Notes under the pieces: model-generated
What the model was told of the DNA's origin: nothing
Seen by the model: only the letters and a program-made list of their open reading frames with translations
Databases searched by the model: none
In this document: positions 26,135-35,640 of the stretch, piece by piece
How positions within the stretch are numbered: position 1 is the stretch's first letter
Layout: the number at the start of each line of letters is the position of its first letter
Position numbers and translations under genes: made by a program
Assembly: GCA_016124575.1 (NCBI GenBank)
Contig: WGNM01000003.1
Location: 38,755 to 102,754, forward strand
Direction: 5' to 3'
Length of the DNA stretch: 64,000 nucleotides
DNA from: Cryomorphaceae bacterium
GTDB lineage: Bacteria > Bacteroidota > Bacteroidia > Flavobacteriales_D > Sanyastnellaceae

Positions 26135-26773
26135 ATGTACGCAATAGTAGAAATAGCAGGGCATCAGTACAAAGTACAGAAAGATCAGCTGATCTTCGTT
26201 AACCGTCTTCAAGAAGAAGAAGGGTCAAAAGTTTCTTTTGATCGCGTTCTTTTGATCGACAACAACGGAGCTATCTCAGTTGGCGCCCCGGCTGTAAGTG
26301 GTGCGCAGGTGACCGCTAAAGTAGAAAGACACCTGAAAGGAGACAAGGTAATCATCTTCAAAAAGAAGCGCCGCAAGGGCTACAAAAAGATGAATGGTTT
26401 CCGTGCTTCATTAACTGAAATCAAAATCGAAGGCATCACTGCTTCTGGAGCTGCTCCAAAAGCAAAGAAAGAAGAGCCAAAAGCTGAAGCTCCAAAGGCA
26501 GCAGCACCGGCATCTGGTGATGATTTGACTAAAATCGAAGGCGTAGGTCCGAAAATCGCTGAAATCCTCGGCGCTGCAGGTATCACAACCTTCGCTGCAT
26601 TGGCTACTGCTGATGTAGAGAAAATGAAAGAAATTCTTGCAGAAGCAGGAAGTCGTTATAAAATGCATGATCCGACTACGTGGACAAAGCAAGCTGCTTT
26701 GGCTGCTGATGGCAACTGGGATGAGCTGAAAAAGCTTCAAGACGAGTTGGACGGTGGTCGCGAGAATAACTAA
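26135..26773 (+). CDS. rplU: 50S ribosomal protein L21 with C-terminal helix-hairpin-helix extension
   Basis: A 212-residue protein, twice the usual L21 length. Residues 1 to about 103 are normal L21 (YAIVEIAGHQYKVQKDQLIF, VERHLKGDKVIIFKKKRRKG). An Ala/Lys/Glu/Pro-rich linker follows (about 105-127). Then comes a helix-hairpin-helix domain (LTKIEGVGPKIAEILGAAGI) resembling the DNA-binding HHH of RuvA/DisA-like proteins, and an acidic tail. The extension is known from other Bacteroidota L21 proteins as I recall the family; its role on the ribosome is not established. rpmA follows after 12 bp, as in most bacteria. Confidence 0.95.
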   Translation: MYAIVEIAGHQYKVQKDQLIFVNRLQEEEGSKVSFDRVLLIDNNGAISVGAPAVSGAQVTAKVERHLKGDKVIIFKKKRRKGYKKMNGFRASLTEIKIEGITASGAAPKAKKEEPKAEAPKAAAPASGDDLTKIEGVGPKIAEILGAAGITTFAALATADVEKMKEILAEAGSRYKMHDPTTWTKQAALAADGNWDELKKLQDELDGGRENN

Positions 26774-26785
26774 TATCTTAATACG

Positions 26786-27049
26786 ATGGCACACAAGAAA
26801 GGGGCTGGTAGTTCTAAGAACGGTCGTGAATCACACTCGAAACGACTAGGAGTAAAGATTTTTGGTGGTCAAGCTTGTATTTCAGGCAACATCATCATTC
26901 GTCAACGTGGTACCCAACACCACCCAGGTGACAATGTTGGTATCGGGAAAGATCATACGCTATATGCACTTACTGATGGTGTAGTTGAGTTTCGTAAGAA
27001 GCGCAACAACCGCAGCTACGTGAGCGTTGTTCCGTTCCAAGAGAACTAA
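26786..27049 (+). CDS. rpmA: 50S ribosomal protein L27
   Basis: An 87-residue L27 beginning [24 protein letters not shown], with [24 protein letters not shown] in the middle. The N-terminal arm reaches the peptidyl transferase centre and stabilises tRNA. No cleavable N-terminal extension of the Firmicutes type is present. It is cotranscribed with rplU from the promoter at 26075-26105 and followed by a hairpin at 27074-27100. Confidence 0.98.
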   Translation: MAHKKGAGSSKNGRESHSKRLGVKIFGGQACISGNIIIRQRGTQHHPGDNVGIGKDHTLYALTDGVVEFRKKRNNRSYVSVVPFQEN

Positions 27050-27073
27050 GAATAAGCCCAAAATACATATTGC

Positions 27074-27111
27074 AAACTCCCGCCTTTCGGTTGGGAGTTT
27101 TGCTATTTTTG
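27074..27111 (+). terminator. rpmA terminator overlapping the serS -7 element
   Basis: AAACTCCC (27074-27081) and GGGAGTTT (27093-27100) form an 8-bp stem, followed by a broken T tract (tttgcTATTTTTG). The TATTTTTG at 27104-27111 is itself a full TAnnTTTG -7 element, 20 bases before the serS ATG. The same bases thus probably end one transcript and start the next. Confidence 0.6.
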
Positions 27112-27131
27112 TACCCCGCTAACAAATATAC

Positions 27132-28403
27132 ATGCTTACCCTCACAGATATTCGCACCAAACGCGATGAGCTAATTGAAGCTCTCGCCAAACGTCAGTTC
27201 AACGCGGCTCCCATTTTAGATCGCATCATTGAACTGGATGAACAGCGTCGCCAAACCCAAACACAACTCGATAACCTGTTGTCGGAGGCGAATAACATCG
27301 CCCGATCAATCGGACAGTTGATGAAGGAAGGCAAACACAGCGAAGCAGAAGGGATGAAGGTCAGAACTACTGCTATCAAAGAAGAATCTGCGGGCCTGAA
27401 AGACATGCTGAATGGCATTGATGATGACCTAAAAGCACAACTGTATCTGGTGCCAAATGCACCGTATAAGCTGGTGCCATCAGGGAAGTCGGAACACGAC
27501 AACCAAACGATGGATACCTTCGGAGAGATTCCTGATCTGGGCACACAGGCATTGCCGCATTGGGAGCTGACTCAAAAGTACGACCTCATCGACTTTGAAC
27601 TGGGCACCAAAATAACAGGCGCCGGATTTCCAGTGTACAAAGGAAAGGGAGCACGCTTGCAACGTGCGCTGATTCAGTTTTTCCTCGATGAAGCGAACAA
27701 CAGCGGCTATACAGAGTACCTTCCACCACACATGGTGAATGAAGATTCTGCGTTTGGAACGGGGCAATTGCCAGATAAAGAAGGACAGATGTATCATGAT
27801 GCTGCCGACAACCTGTATCTGATACCAACTGCTGAAGTGCCGCTCACAAATATCTACCGTGATGTCCTCCTGAAAGAAGATGATTTTCCAATCAAAATGT
27901 GCGGTTACACCCCTTGTTTCCGCCGCGAAGCAGGATCGTATGGTAAGGATGTCCGCGGACTAAACCGCCTTCACCAGTTCGACAAGGTCGAAATAGTGCA
28001 GATAGAACACCCCGACAGATCATACGAAACGCTTGAGCAAATGGTGTTGCACGTGAAGGGACTGCTGACCAAGCTTGAACTGCCTTATCGCACATTGCGA
28101 CTTTGTGGTGGTGATATGGGCTTTGCTTCGGCAATGACCTATGACATGGAAGTGTATTCTACAGCACAACAACGTTGGTTGGAGGTGTCGTCTATCTCCA
28201 ACTTTGAGACGTTCCAAGCCAATCGCTTGAAGTGCAGGTACAAAACCAAAGACGGCAAGTCGCAATTGGCACATACCCTCAACGGCAGCGCCCTGGCTTT
28301 GCCGCGAATTGTTGCCGCACTGCTTGAAAACCACCAAACAGAAAACGGTATCCGCATACCCAAAGCGCTGGTGCCATACACCGGTTTCGAATATATCAAC
28401 TGA
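27132..28403 (+). CDS. serS: Seryl-tRNA synthetase
   Basis: A 423-residue class II synthetase that charges tRNA-Ser. Residues 1 to about 105 are the coiled-coil tRNA-binding arm (RQTQTQLDNLLSEANNIARS). The catalytic domain shows TAEVPLTN, motif 2 FRREAGSYGKDVRGLNRLHQF and motif 3 NGSALALPRIVAALLENHQ. Length and domain order are standard. The start follows a TATTTTTG -7 element that overlaps the rpmA terminator. Confidence 0.98.
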   Translation: MLTLTDIRTKRDELIEALAKRQFNAAPILDRIIELDEQRRQTQTQLDNLLSEANNIARSIGQLMKEGKHSEAEGMKVRTTAIKEESAGLKDMLNGIDDDLKAQLYLVPNAPYKLVPSGKSEHDNQTMDTFGEIPDLGTQALPHWELTQKYDLIDFELGTKITGAGFPVYKGKGARLQRALIQFFLDEANNSGYTEYLPPHMVNEDSAFGTGQLPDKEGQMYHDAADNLYLIPTAEVPLTNIYRDVLLKEDDFPIKMCGYTPCFRREAGSYGKDVRGLNRLHQFDKVEIVQIEHPDRSYETLEQMVLHVKGLLTKLELPYRTLRLCGGDMGFASAMTYDMEVYSTAQQRWLEVSSISNFETFQANRLKCRYKTKDGKSQLAHTLNGSALALPRIVAALLENHQTENGIRIPKALVPYTGFEYIN

Positions 28404-28453
28404 GTTTGCACTTTTTAGCTTTGTCGCTCACGGCAATCACGTAACTTTAAGTC

Positions 28454-29017
28454 ATGACACGCATCCTCTTGTTCGCATCCATAATTGCTCTTGTCTCGTG
28501 CAAATCTCCAAGCGAAGGTTACGAGGCGCAAACGCATCATCTGGATTCACTGCTCGTTGCTTTGGATGCGTCAACTCCAAATTTTCTCGCCATCCACGCT
28601 GATAGCGTGATGCTTGTTGTGAATACCGTGAAAGACGATATGCGGCAGATGGAAATGCTTTCGAAAGGACAAATGGACGTTGAAACGGCACGTGTTTTTA
28701 GTGAGTATAACAGCGCTAAAAGGCTCGTGAAAGATTTTGGTGGAAGGAACGGAAGATTGACAAATGAGCTGGAACGGACAAAGTTGCAACTAACGGGGCT
28801 GGCAGAAGCGCTGAAAAGTGGAGCAGATGTAGATGCTGCAGGAAACAAGATCGACGATGAATACGTTAAAAAGCATGTTAGCCTCGAATCACGCATCGCC
28901 GAAGAGCTCATTGAAGAAATGGACAATTCGGTGCGTTATGCTGAGGAGGCGTTACGCGAGTTTAATCGATTGAAGCCGCTGGTAGATCAGAAATTGGAAG
29001 CATGGAAAAACGAATAG
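28454..29017 (+). CDS. Predicted coiled-coil lipoprotein
   Basis: A 187-residue protein of unrecognised family. The signal peptide has a lipobox at LVSC (Cys16). The rest is almost wholly helical and highly charged, with heptad-like segments such as RLTNELERTKLQLTGLAEALK and SLESRIAEELIEEMDNSV, so a coiled-coil rod under the outer membrane is plausible. Two -7-like elements precede it: TAGCTTTG at 28416-28423 and TAACTTTA at 28442-28449, the latter 4 bases before the ATG. Its last 16 bp overlap the start of the TPR gene, implying coupled translation and a shared role. Confidence 0.7.
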   Translation: MTRILLFASIIALVSCKSPSEGYEAQTHHLDSLLVALDASTPNFLAIHADSVMLVVNTVKDDMRQMEMLSKGQMDVETARVFSEYNSAKRLVKDFGGRNGRLTNELERTKLQLTGLAEALKSGADVDAAGNKIDDEYVKKHVSLESRIAEELIEEMDNSVRYAEEALREFNRLKPLVDQKLEAWKNE

Positions 29018-30825
29018 GTCAATATATAATACTACTGATTTTGGCCTTAGCCCCACTTGTATCGTTTGGTCAAACAGACGATGAGTTGGCGGATTATTAC
29101 TATGCGAACGGACAGTACGAACAAGCCCGCTTGTACTACGAGAAGATTTGGAAGAACAACCGTACCAACAAGGTGTATGAGAATTACCTCAATACGCTGA
29201 TCGCGCTTGAAGACCTCGAAGAAGCAGAGAAACTCATCAAGAAGAAAATCCGCGGTAGCGCCGATGCTGCCAATGCCCACGTCGATCTTGCCTCTTTGTA
29301 TCTGCAATTCAATGAAGATGAAAGGGCGAAGGATGAGTTTGAAGAAGCCCTCAAAGAGCTGCAACCGGGAAGAAGCAACGCCACCCGATTGGCCAACGCC
29401 TATATAAAACTCAATGCGTTCGACTATGCGATGAAGACCTATGAAAAAGGAAAGCGCATATCGACTGATGGATACGAATACCATTACGAGATTGCCAACC
29501 TTCAAGGCATGATGGGCGATTTCGAGAACATGACCGAATCGTTTCTCGACCTGCTTCGCATTAGTCCAAGCTACATTCAAACCGTACAAAACTCACTCAA
29601 CCGCAACCTCAACTTTTTAGAAAATGAAGACACCGGTGAGATGTTGCGTGGTAAGCTATTGAAGCGTGTGCAGCGGTATCCCGACGACATCATTTATAGC
29701 GAAATGCTTATTTGGCTGTTCAACCAACAGAAAGATTTTGGTGCAGCGCTGGTGCAGGCAAAAGCAATCGACAAACGACTGGATGAAAGCGGAATTCGGG
29801 TGCTAGAGATTGGCAACATGGCGCGGAACAATGAAGATTACGACGTCGCCATTGATGCCTACAACTATGTCGTTGCGAAGGGTACTGCTGGCATGTACTA
29901 CGCCTCTGCTCGCGGTGAAATGCTGAAAGCCAAGCTCACACGCATGGAAAGCCGCGTGAAGCCTGAAGAAAGCGAGGTGCGTGAATTGGCAGCTGAATAC
30001 ACAGCCTCGATCAATGATTTGGGAAATGACCTCGGCACGGTGTCGATGATGCAACAGTTGGCGCACATCAAAGCGTTTTATTTGAATGATGCCAAGGGTG
30101 CAATCGACATCCTCAACAAGGCCCTCGAAGTACCTGGAGTTTATGACCGTTCTGAAGCATCTTGTAAGCTCGAATTGGCCGATATCCTCGTCCTTGAAGG
30201 CGATATTTGGGAAGCCTCCCTTCTCTATTCACAAGTAGAACTGACCTTTAAAGAAGATCCAATAGGTCACGACGCGAAGTTCAGAAATGCACGCATCGCC
30301 TATTATTCAGGAGATTTTGAATGGGCACAAGCACAGCTAGATGTCTTGAAAGCGAGTACTTCAAAACTCATTTCAAACGATGCCATCGACTTGTCGTTGC
30401 TGATTACCGATAACTTCAACATGGACACCACCACCGTGCCCATGCGGTTATTCGCTCAAGCCGATTTGTTAGCGTATCAGAACAGGATACCGGAAGCTGA
30501 AGCCAAGCTCGATTCATTGCTGTCGGTATGGCCCCGACATACATTGAAAGATGAGATTTTGATGTTGCGATCAGACATTTATATGAAGCAAGGACGTTTT
30601 GCCGATAGTGAAAAATGCCTTGAAGAAATATTGACCGTTCACTTCAAAGACATCCTTGCCGATGACGCGTTGTTCAGATTGGCAGAGATGAACGATGAGA
30701 TTTACAAGAACGAAGACAAAGCCAAGGAGTTGTATCAGCGACTACTCGTTGAATATCCAGGCAGTTTGTACGTCGTTGAAGCCCGAAAACGCTTCAGAGC
30801 GCTCCGCGGCGACGAAATCGAATAA
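29002..30825 (+). CDS. Secreted tetratricopeptide-repeat protein
   Basis: A 607-residue protein with a signal peptide (LILALAPLVSFGQ, cleaved near residue 24) and TPR-like helical repeats over nearly its whole length. Examples are ADYYYANGQYEQARLYYEKIW, AHVDLASLYLQFNEDERAKDEF, AYIKLNAFDYAMKTYEKG and FRLAEMNDEIYKNEDKAKELY. It is expected to be a periplasmic or outer-membrane-associated scaffold. The start lies inside the end of the preceding lipoprotein gene, so the pair probably forms one envelope module. No catalytic motif is visible. The stop codon is directly followed by a dispersed repeat shared with the right end of the window. Confidence 0.82.
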   Translation: MEKRIGQYIILLILALAPLVSFGQTDDELADYYYANGQYEQARLYYEKIWKNNRTNKVYENYLNTLIALEDLEEAEKLIKKKIRGSADAANAHVDLASLYLQFNEDERAKDEFEEALKELQPGRSNATRLANAYIKLNAFDYAMKTYEKGKRISTDGYEYHYEIANLQGMMGDFENMTESFLDLLRISPSYIQTVQNSLNRNLNFLENEDTGEMLRGKLLKRVQRYPDDIIYSEMLIWLFNQQKDFGAALVQAKAIDKRLDESGIRVLEIGNMARNNEDYDVAIDAYNYVVAKGTAGMYYASARGEMLKAKLTRMESRVKPEESEVRELAAEYTASINDLGNDLGTVSMMQQLAHIKAFYLNDAKGAIDILNKALEVPGVYDRSEASCKLELADILVLEGDIWEASLLYSQVELTFKEDPIGHDAKFRNARIAYYSGDFEWAQAQLDVLKASTSKLISNDAIDLSLLITDNFNMDTTTVPMRLFAQADLLAYQNRIPEAEAKLDSLLSVWPRHTLKDEILMLRSDIYMKQGRFADSEKCLEEILTVHFKDILADDALFRLAEMNDEIYKNEDKAKELYQRLLVEYPGSLYVVEARKRFRALRGDEIE

Positions 30826-30866
30826 TCCACAAAGTTTTAGCTAGCATCCACAAAGTCGTTGTCGGA
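30825..30866. repeat. Dispersed copy of the 99-bp-family repeat
   Basis: A 42-base stretch starting ATCCACAAAGTTTTAG and ending CAAAGTCGTTGTCGGA matches 63899-63940 at 40 of 42 positions, 33 kb away. It corresponds to the second half of the tandem unit near the right end. It sits at the stop codon of the TPR gene, in the 169-bp gap before the hydrolase gene. Confidence 0.8.
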
Positions 30867-30994
30867 CGTATGGATGAACCCCCTATTTTCACATCACGAA
30901 GGGTCAACAATAACGTTGAACATTCGTTGTAGCCGTCTTTTTGCCTTTCTGCGGATACATCCCTTAGGATGCAATAAACTAAAACCGCATAAAG

Positions 30995-33900
30995 ATGAAA
31001 AAGCGATTCTTTTGGGCCTGCTTGGTCTTACCCGCATTGGCTTCGGCGCAAATGCCCTCACCGTTTCACCTCCTCGATCAAACGGAAATTACCACTGAAA
31101 TTTTCCTGCCTCTAACAGGTTTGGAAGGACTGCGAGTGCCCGATGGCGTGGATGAAACAGCGCTCGACTACAGCACCTCACAGCAAGTGTTCATGATGTT
31201 CCACAAAGCAGCATTCGACACAGCGTTAGTGCCCAGTCCGATCACCACACGACGGTCTGCCGCAACCATCAAATCACAGCAACTCGCAATACCCATTCGC
31301 GTGCTCGATCTTGAATACACCACCTTTCAAGACCATGCCTTGGATGAAGGATTGATTGCCCTCGTTGATTCAGCAGTAGTTGATCAAACCAATGCGTTAG
31401 AAACTCCGTTCGTAAACCGCAGAGTGTGTGCTTTTTACCTCGACAGAAGCACCTATGTGGAAGGAAGCTACATTTTCAAGCTTACCGAAGACGGGTATTT
31501 TACCAATTTGGGCACAACGGCTTCATATGAAGTCGATTTCGACGACGGACTTGGTTTTCGCGACATCGCCTTCGGACAATCGTATGAGGTTTCTTATGAA
31601 GATCAAAACAGCGACCGCACCATTCTTTTTCGCGTGCAGCGCGGCACGGATGTTAGAACCATGCGATTTGTTTTGAAGAGTGCAGGGGGAAACGACATGG
31701 CCTTAACCCCTGTATTACCTCCCTGGCCAAGTGAAGTGGCAGCTTACCCGTGGCGTGTTTCCGAACAAACCGAAAATGGGATTTTCACTGCCAATGCTTA
31801 CACAGCCCTTAGCGATGATGGAGTATTCGACAAACCTTTTGTATTCATTGAAGGCATTGATTTTGGATTGGAAATAGACCCCTACCGATTTGGAGATTTT
31901 GGTTGGTACGAGTTTTCTTGTGGCAACTCACCCAAGTATCCATTTCTCGAGAAAATGCCCGATTTATTATTGCCGCTTTCTGAGGCAGGATATGATATCA
32001 TACTGATAGACTTTAAAGATGGTGCTGCGAGTTTGTGGGACAATGTGCGGGTCGTTCAGAAGATCATACACCTCATAAATGAAAACAAAGTGGGGACAAT
32101 CGAGAATGTAATTGCCGGAGCGAGCATGGGAGCAGTGTTGGCGCGCATGGCAATCACCGATATGGAGATAAATGGAGAAAATCATTGCACCAGAACTTGG
32201 ATCTCCTTGGATGGGCCGCATAGAGGTGCCAACGTCCCCATTGGTTTGCAAGCAGCCATAGACATCCTCGCTACTCAAAGCTATGAAGCAGCAGTTTTCA
32301 AATGGCTCTATCTACTTCGACCGGCTACCCGGGAGTTGCTTATCTCACAATTGCCGCTGAATATGCCGAAACACGCTCAGTTTCAAAGTCAACTCGACGA
32401 AATGGGCTATCCACATTTGGCGCGTGGCTTGGGAATCGCCAATGGCAGCCAGACTGGAACCCTGCTGCCGTTTTTTGTCGGCGACCCCATCATGAACTAT
32501 GATTGCAGCGTAGGACCCTTTGATGTCCTAAATCTGCGCATCAATGCCGCGCCAGGTGACCCGGCAGATGTAGTAGGTCCCAACAACCATTGGGTGGTAA
32601 GTAGGGTAAAGCGCATACAGACTTCGTGGCTGTCTGCAGGCACAGCTACTGCTGCTTATGCGCTCGACCCAAACGTTTATCCCGGTATTGACAACGCTCC
32701 AGGTGGCACGCGCAACTCCATGGTTGAGCTGGTAACATCGTTGAATAAATTCATCGGGGATTTGGGATTTTTTGAAGATCTCTTCGACATCTGCCCAAAT
32801 GAGGTCAGTCAATATGAACCCTATCATGCCTTTATTCCAACAGGCAGTGCCTTGGGACTGGATGTGACGACCTACTACGCGCCAGCACTTCCTATCATTG
32901 AAAACAACCCCCAACTGATGCCATTTGATGCCTATTACGCTCCTGTGGGCTATAATATGACACACTCTGAATTGAACGATGATATGATCGATTTTGTATT
33001 GAGTGAAACCTTAGCAGGCGAGCCCATCTTGGAGAGTGAACTAAATGTTTCGGTGGCGAACGGTTTTTTCAACTTTGGAAAACCGCAACAGTTCATTGTA
33101 GGAGATGCCCTTGTACATGAAGGGGGTGTCTTGTACATCAATGGCACTGGTCCGCTTCACTACGGTGAAACCAATGAGTTTGCCGCTGCTGAGTCGATGT
33201 ACTACGCTAGAACAAGCAGTTGTGGGTCGACGCTTGAAATCGCCAATGGTGGAAGCTTGGTAATTGGAGAAACCTTGAACGGACGTGTAGGTGAATTGGA
33301 GATTACCAATGGCAGCCTGCTGAAACTAACCGATGGGGGTTTTTTGCATATTAGAAATGGCAGCGTTTTACGGATTGCAAAAGGTGGACGTTTGTTGCTG
33401 GATCAAGGTAACGTGTTGATTGAAGAAGGCAGCCAACTAATCATTGAAGAAGGGGGCGTGATGGAATATGCCTCCGAAGGTCCAATTGTGCTCGCTGGTT
33501 TGGAATCTGCTATCAACCTGCATGGTGAACTGCACATCGCCGATGAAACCACCTGCACCATTGATTGTGGCTTGTACAATGGCGGTAAGTTAAGATGCTA
33601 CAACACCGGACAGTCGGTAGTGGGCTCATCTACCTCTGAATTGATTGTGGTGGGCAGCGGTATCACCGATCGTATTGTTGAGGTAATGGACAATGGTGCG
33701 CTGTGGACATCCGCAAACTTTGGAAAACTCACGCTGAAGAACGGCAGGGTGACCTTACCACATGGCACGAAAATTACCAGTACAGCTAAATTCTACGCCG
33801 ATAAAGTGCTTTTTGAAGGCTCAGGTGAAGTATTTGGTTTGAGGTTGTGGAACCATGCACTTATCACAAAGTGTCGCTTCTTGAATATGAATTTGTTCAT

Positions 33901-35590
33901 GAACCCTTGGTCGCACTTTGTGAATATGGTTGATTGTGAGCTTATTGACTCATATTTTGAGGGCTACAGTGGCGGCCTTATAGCTACGAATTGTGCGTTC
34001 ACAGAGTCGAAGGTTGACCTCAACAACATGTATTATGCTTCCCGATTTGTGAATTGTGATTTTGCGACGGAAACGAACTTGGAAATAGGTCTTTCCGACA
34101 ACAGTAGTACCATGCTTTTTACCAAAGGGTGCACATTCAATGGCTATCATACGGCTATTGAAAAGATAGGCGGAGGAGAGCTTAGAATGCGTTGTAATGT
34201 CGTTTCTAATTGCTCAACCGGTGCCCGAATTATGGATTTTTGTACCGCAAACTTAAGTACCGCTTTTGGTGCCGGATACAATGCTTTTCATTCGAATGAG
34301 ATACATCTGCACCTTATAAATGCGGCTGATTTGCGGCTGATGAACGGACACAACACCCTTGGTGATGCAGCAGAGCTGCTCATCTACGGAACCATTCAGG
34401 GCAGTTGCAATGATGATTGCACTTACTTGTTGAATGTCGACAATAACTACTGGGGACAATTTATTGCGCCAATTCCAGCAGCGTACGATGTCGCTATATT
34501 CGACAATGCTTGTCCGGGAACGGCTGGCTCTGCCGGCTGTTCTGTTGCCCTTTCCGATAAATTCATTGATTTCACTTCCAGCACATGTGGATTGTACGAC
34601 ACAGATCGTCCGGCTTTAAAACCAAAAACACGAAGTGCAGACGGCAAAACAACCTATGATTTTGAACTTAGGGTTGAAGAGGGCGATTTTTTGGTGCTTT
34701 CGGGAAATTTTGAAGGCTGGCCGCTTGATGAAGCCCTCATGGCGTGTCGACAGGTTAGTAGCGAGTTTGGGGGGTCAGACATGGAAGCGTTGGAGATGTA
34801 TCAGGAGCTATTTTCGTCAGACATGAACTCGCGATCTCCCGAGATCATGGCGCTAACGGTAGCGGGAATTAACGATGCCATGAATTGTCTCGAGAACGTC
34901 CTTTTTGTGAATGACGAATTGAACCATGCCGCCATCGATATGATGTCCAACGTGCTGAATAAGAGCGCAATGGCAGAATTTGATATGCCGTACTTGGGAA
35001 TCATGGTGCACATGGAGGAAATCAAAGCGAGGCTGGCGCGATTGGCGCGGCAGACTCAGATCGGACAAGATATTCGAGAGAATGCCGTGTGGTGTGGCAT
35101 GGATTCTTTGGGAACAACCTACATGGCAGGTCGGTATGCTGCTGATGAAAGACAAGTGATGAATCAAGAATTCTCGCTTACCTACCCCGATAGTTTGATA
35201 AACAGTGCAATCGTCTTCCCTGAATGGAGTCCGCAAATGGGTCAAGACTTGTTTCACTTCGGAGCGATATTCAATGGCATCGATAACATCGATTACCCAG
35301 TGTGTTCAGACACCTTTAAGGCAATGGCCGCTTCTACAGCGTCGTCGGGAGATTTATATCCCAACCCAGCGGAGAACAGCTTATTTATTGAAATGCACGA
35401 GTCTTCGTCGCTCCCATTGATAGTGCAGGTCTACGATGCCTTTGGAAGAGAAGTAGATTGCGGAAACCCCCATTGGTTAGAAGCTGGCAAGCGCCTTGCG
35501 ATATCGGTTGCTGGAATGCCCTCTGGTTGGTATGTCGTGAGACTTTCGAATGAACTAGAAGAACATCTTTTCCCCTTCATCAAGGAATAG
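30995..35590 (+). CDS. Large T9SS-exported alpha/beta-hydrolase with beta-helix-like region
   Basis: A 1531-residue secreted protein. Signal peptide residues 1-18 (LPALASAQ). A hydrolase domain of the lipase/PGAP1-like alpha/beta type lies at about 290-660: KPFVFIEGIDFG, YDIILIDFKDGA, the nucleophile elbow GASMG with Ser377, then SLDGPHRGANVP, and a likely catalytic His657 in YNMTHSELNDDM. Residues about 700-1200 are repetitive, short, Gly/Asn-rich strands (LEIANGGSLVIGE, LRIAKGGRLLLDQGNVLIEEG) typical of a right-handed beta-helix. The C-terminus (LYPNPAENSLFIEM ... YDAFGREVD ... GWYVVRLS) is a type A sorting domain. Substrate unknown; an ester is likely. A terminator follows. Confidence 0.83.
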   Translation: MKKRFFWACLVLPALASAQMPSPFHLLDQTEITTEIFLPLTGLEGLRVPDGVDETALDYSTSQQVFMMFHKAAFDTALVPSPITTRRSAATIKSQQLAIPIRVLDLEYTTFQDHALDEGLIALVDSAVVDQTNALETPFVNRRVCAFYLDRSTYVEGSYIFKLTEDGYFTNLGTTASYEVDFDDGLGFRDIAFGQSYEVSYEDQNSDRTILFRVQRGTDVRTMRFVLKSAGGNDMALTPVLPPWPSEVAAYPWRVSEQTENGIFTANAYTALSDDGVFDKPFVFIEGIDFGLEIDPYRFGDFGWYEFSCGNSPKYPFLEKMPDLLLPLSEAGYDIILIDFKDGAASLWDNVRVVQKIIHLINENKVGTIENVIAGASMGAVLARMAITDMEINGENHCTRTWISLDGPHRGANVPIGLQAAIDILATQSYEAAVFKWLYLLRPATRELLISQLPLNMPKHAQFQSQLDEMGYPHLARGLGIANGSQTGTLLPFFVGDPIMNYDCSVGPFDVLNLRINAAPGDPADVVGPNNHWVVSRVKRIQTSWLSAGTATAAYALDPNVYPGIDNAPGGTRNSMVELVTSLNKFIGDLGFFEDLFDICPNEVSQYEPYHAFIPTGSALGLDVTTYYAPALPIIENNPQLMPFDAYYAPVGYNMTHSELNDDMIDFVLSETLAGEPILESELNVSVANGFFNFGKPQQFIVGDALVHEGGVLYINGTGPLHYGETNEFAAAESMYYARTSSCGSTLEIANGGSLVIGETLNGRVGELEITNGSLLKLTDGGFLHIRNGSVLRIAKGGRLLLDQGNVLIEEGSQLIIEEGGVMEYASEGPIVLAGLESAINLHGELHIADETTCTIDCGLYNGGKLRCYNTGQSVVGSSTSELIVVGSGITDRIVEVMDNGALWTSANFGKLTLKNGRVTLPHGTKITSTAKFYADKVLFEGSGEVFGLRLWNHALITKCRFLNMNLFMNPWSHFVNMVDCELIDSYFEGYSGGLIATNCAFTESKVDLNNMYYASRFVNCDFATETNLEIGLSDNSSTMLFTKGCTFNGYHTAIEKIGGGELRMRCNVVSNCSTGARIMDFCTANLSTAFGAGYNAFHSNEIHLHLINAADLRLMNGHNTLGDAAELLIYGTIQGSCNDDCTYLLNVDNNYWGQFIAPIPAAYDVAIFDNACPGTAGSAGCSVALSDKFIDFTSSTCGLYDTDRPALKPKTRSADGKTTYDFELRVEEGDFLVLSGNFEGWPLDEALMACRQVSSEFGGSDMEALEMYQELFSSDMNSRSPEIMALTVAGINDAMNCLENVLFVNDELNHAAIDMMSNVLNKSAMAEFDMPYLGIMVHMEEIKARLARLARQTQIGQDIRENAVWCGMDSLGTTYMAGRYAADERQVMNQEFSLTYPDSLINSAIVFPEWSPQMGQDLFHFGAIFNGIDNIDYPVCSDTFKAMAASTASSGDLYPNPAENSLFIEMHESSSLPLIVQVYDAFGREVDCGNPHWLEAGKRLAISVAGMPSGWYVVRLSNELEEHLFPFIKE

Positions 35591-35605
35591 GTTGATACAC
35601 AGCGG

Positions 35606-35640
35606 AAAGGCCATCTCAAAGTGGGGTGGCCTTTTTGTTT
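35606..35640 (+). terminator. Intrinsic terminator after the hydrolase gene
   Basis: AAAGGCCA (35606-35613) pairs with TGGCCTTT (35627-35634) around a 13-base loop, followed by a T-rich tail (TTTTTGTTT). It lies 16 bases after the stop and reaches the convergent lysoplasmalogenase gene. Confidence 0.8.
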
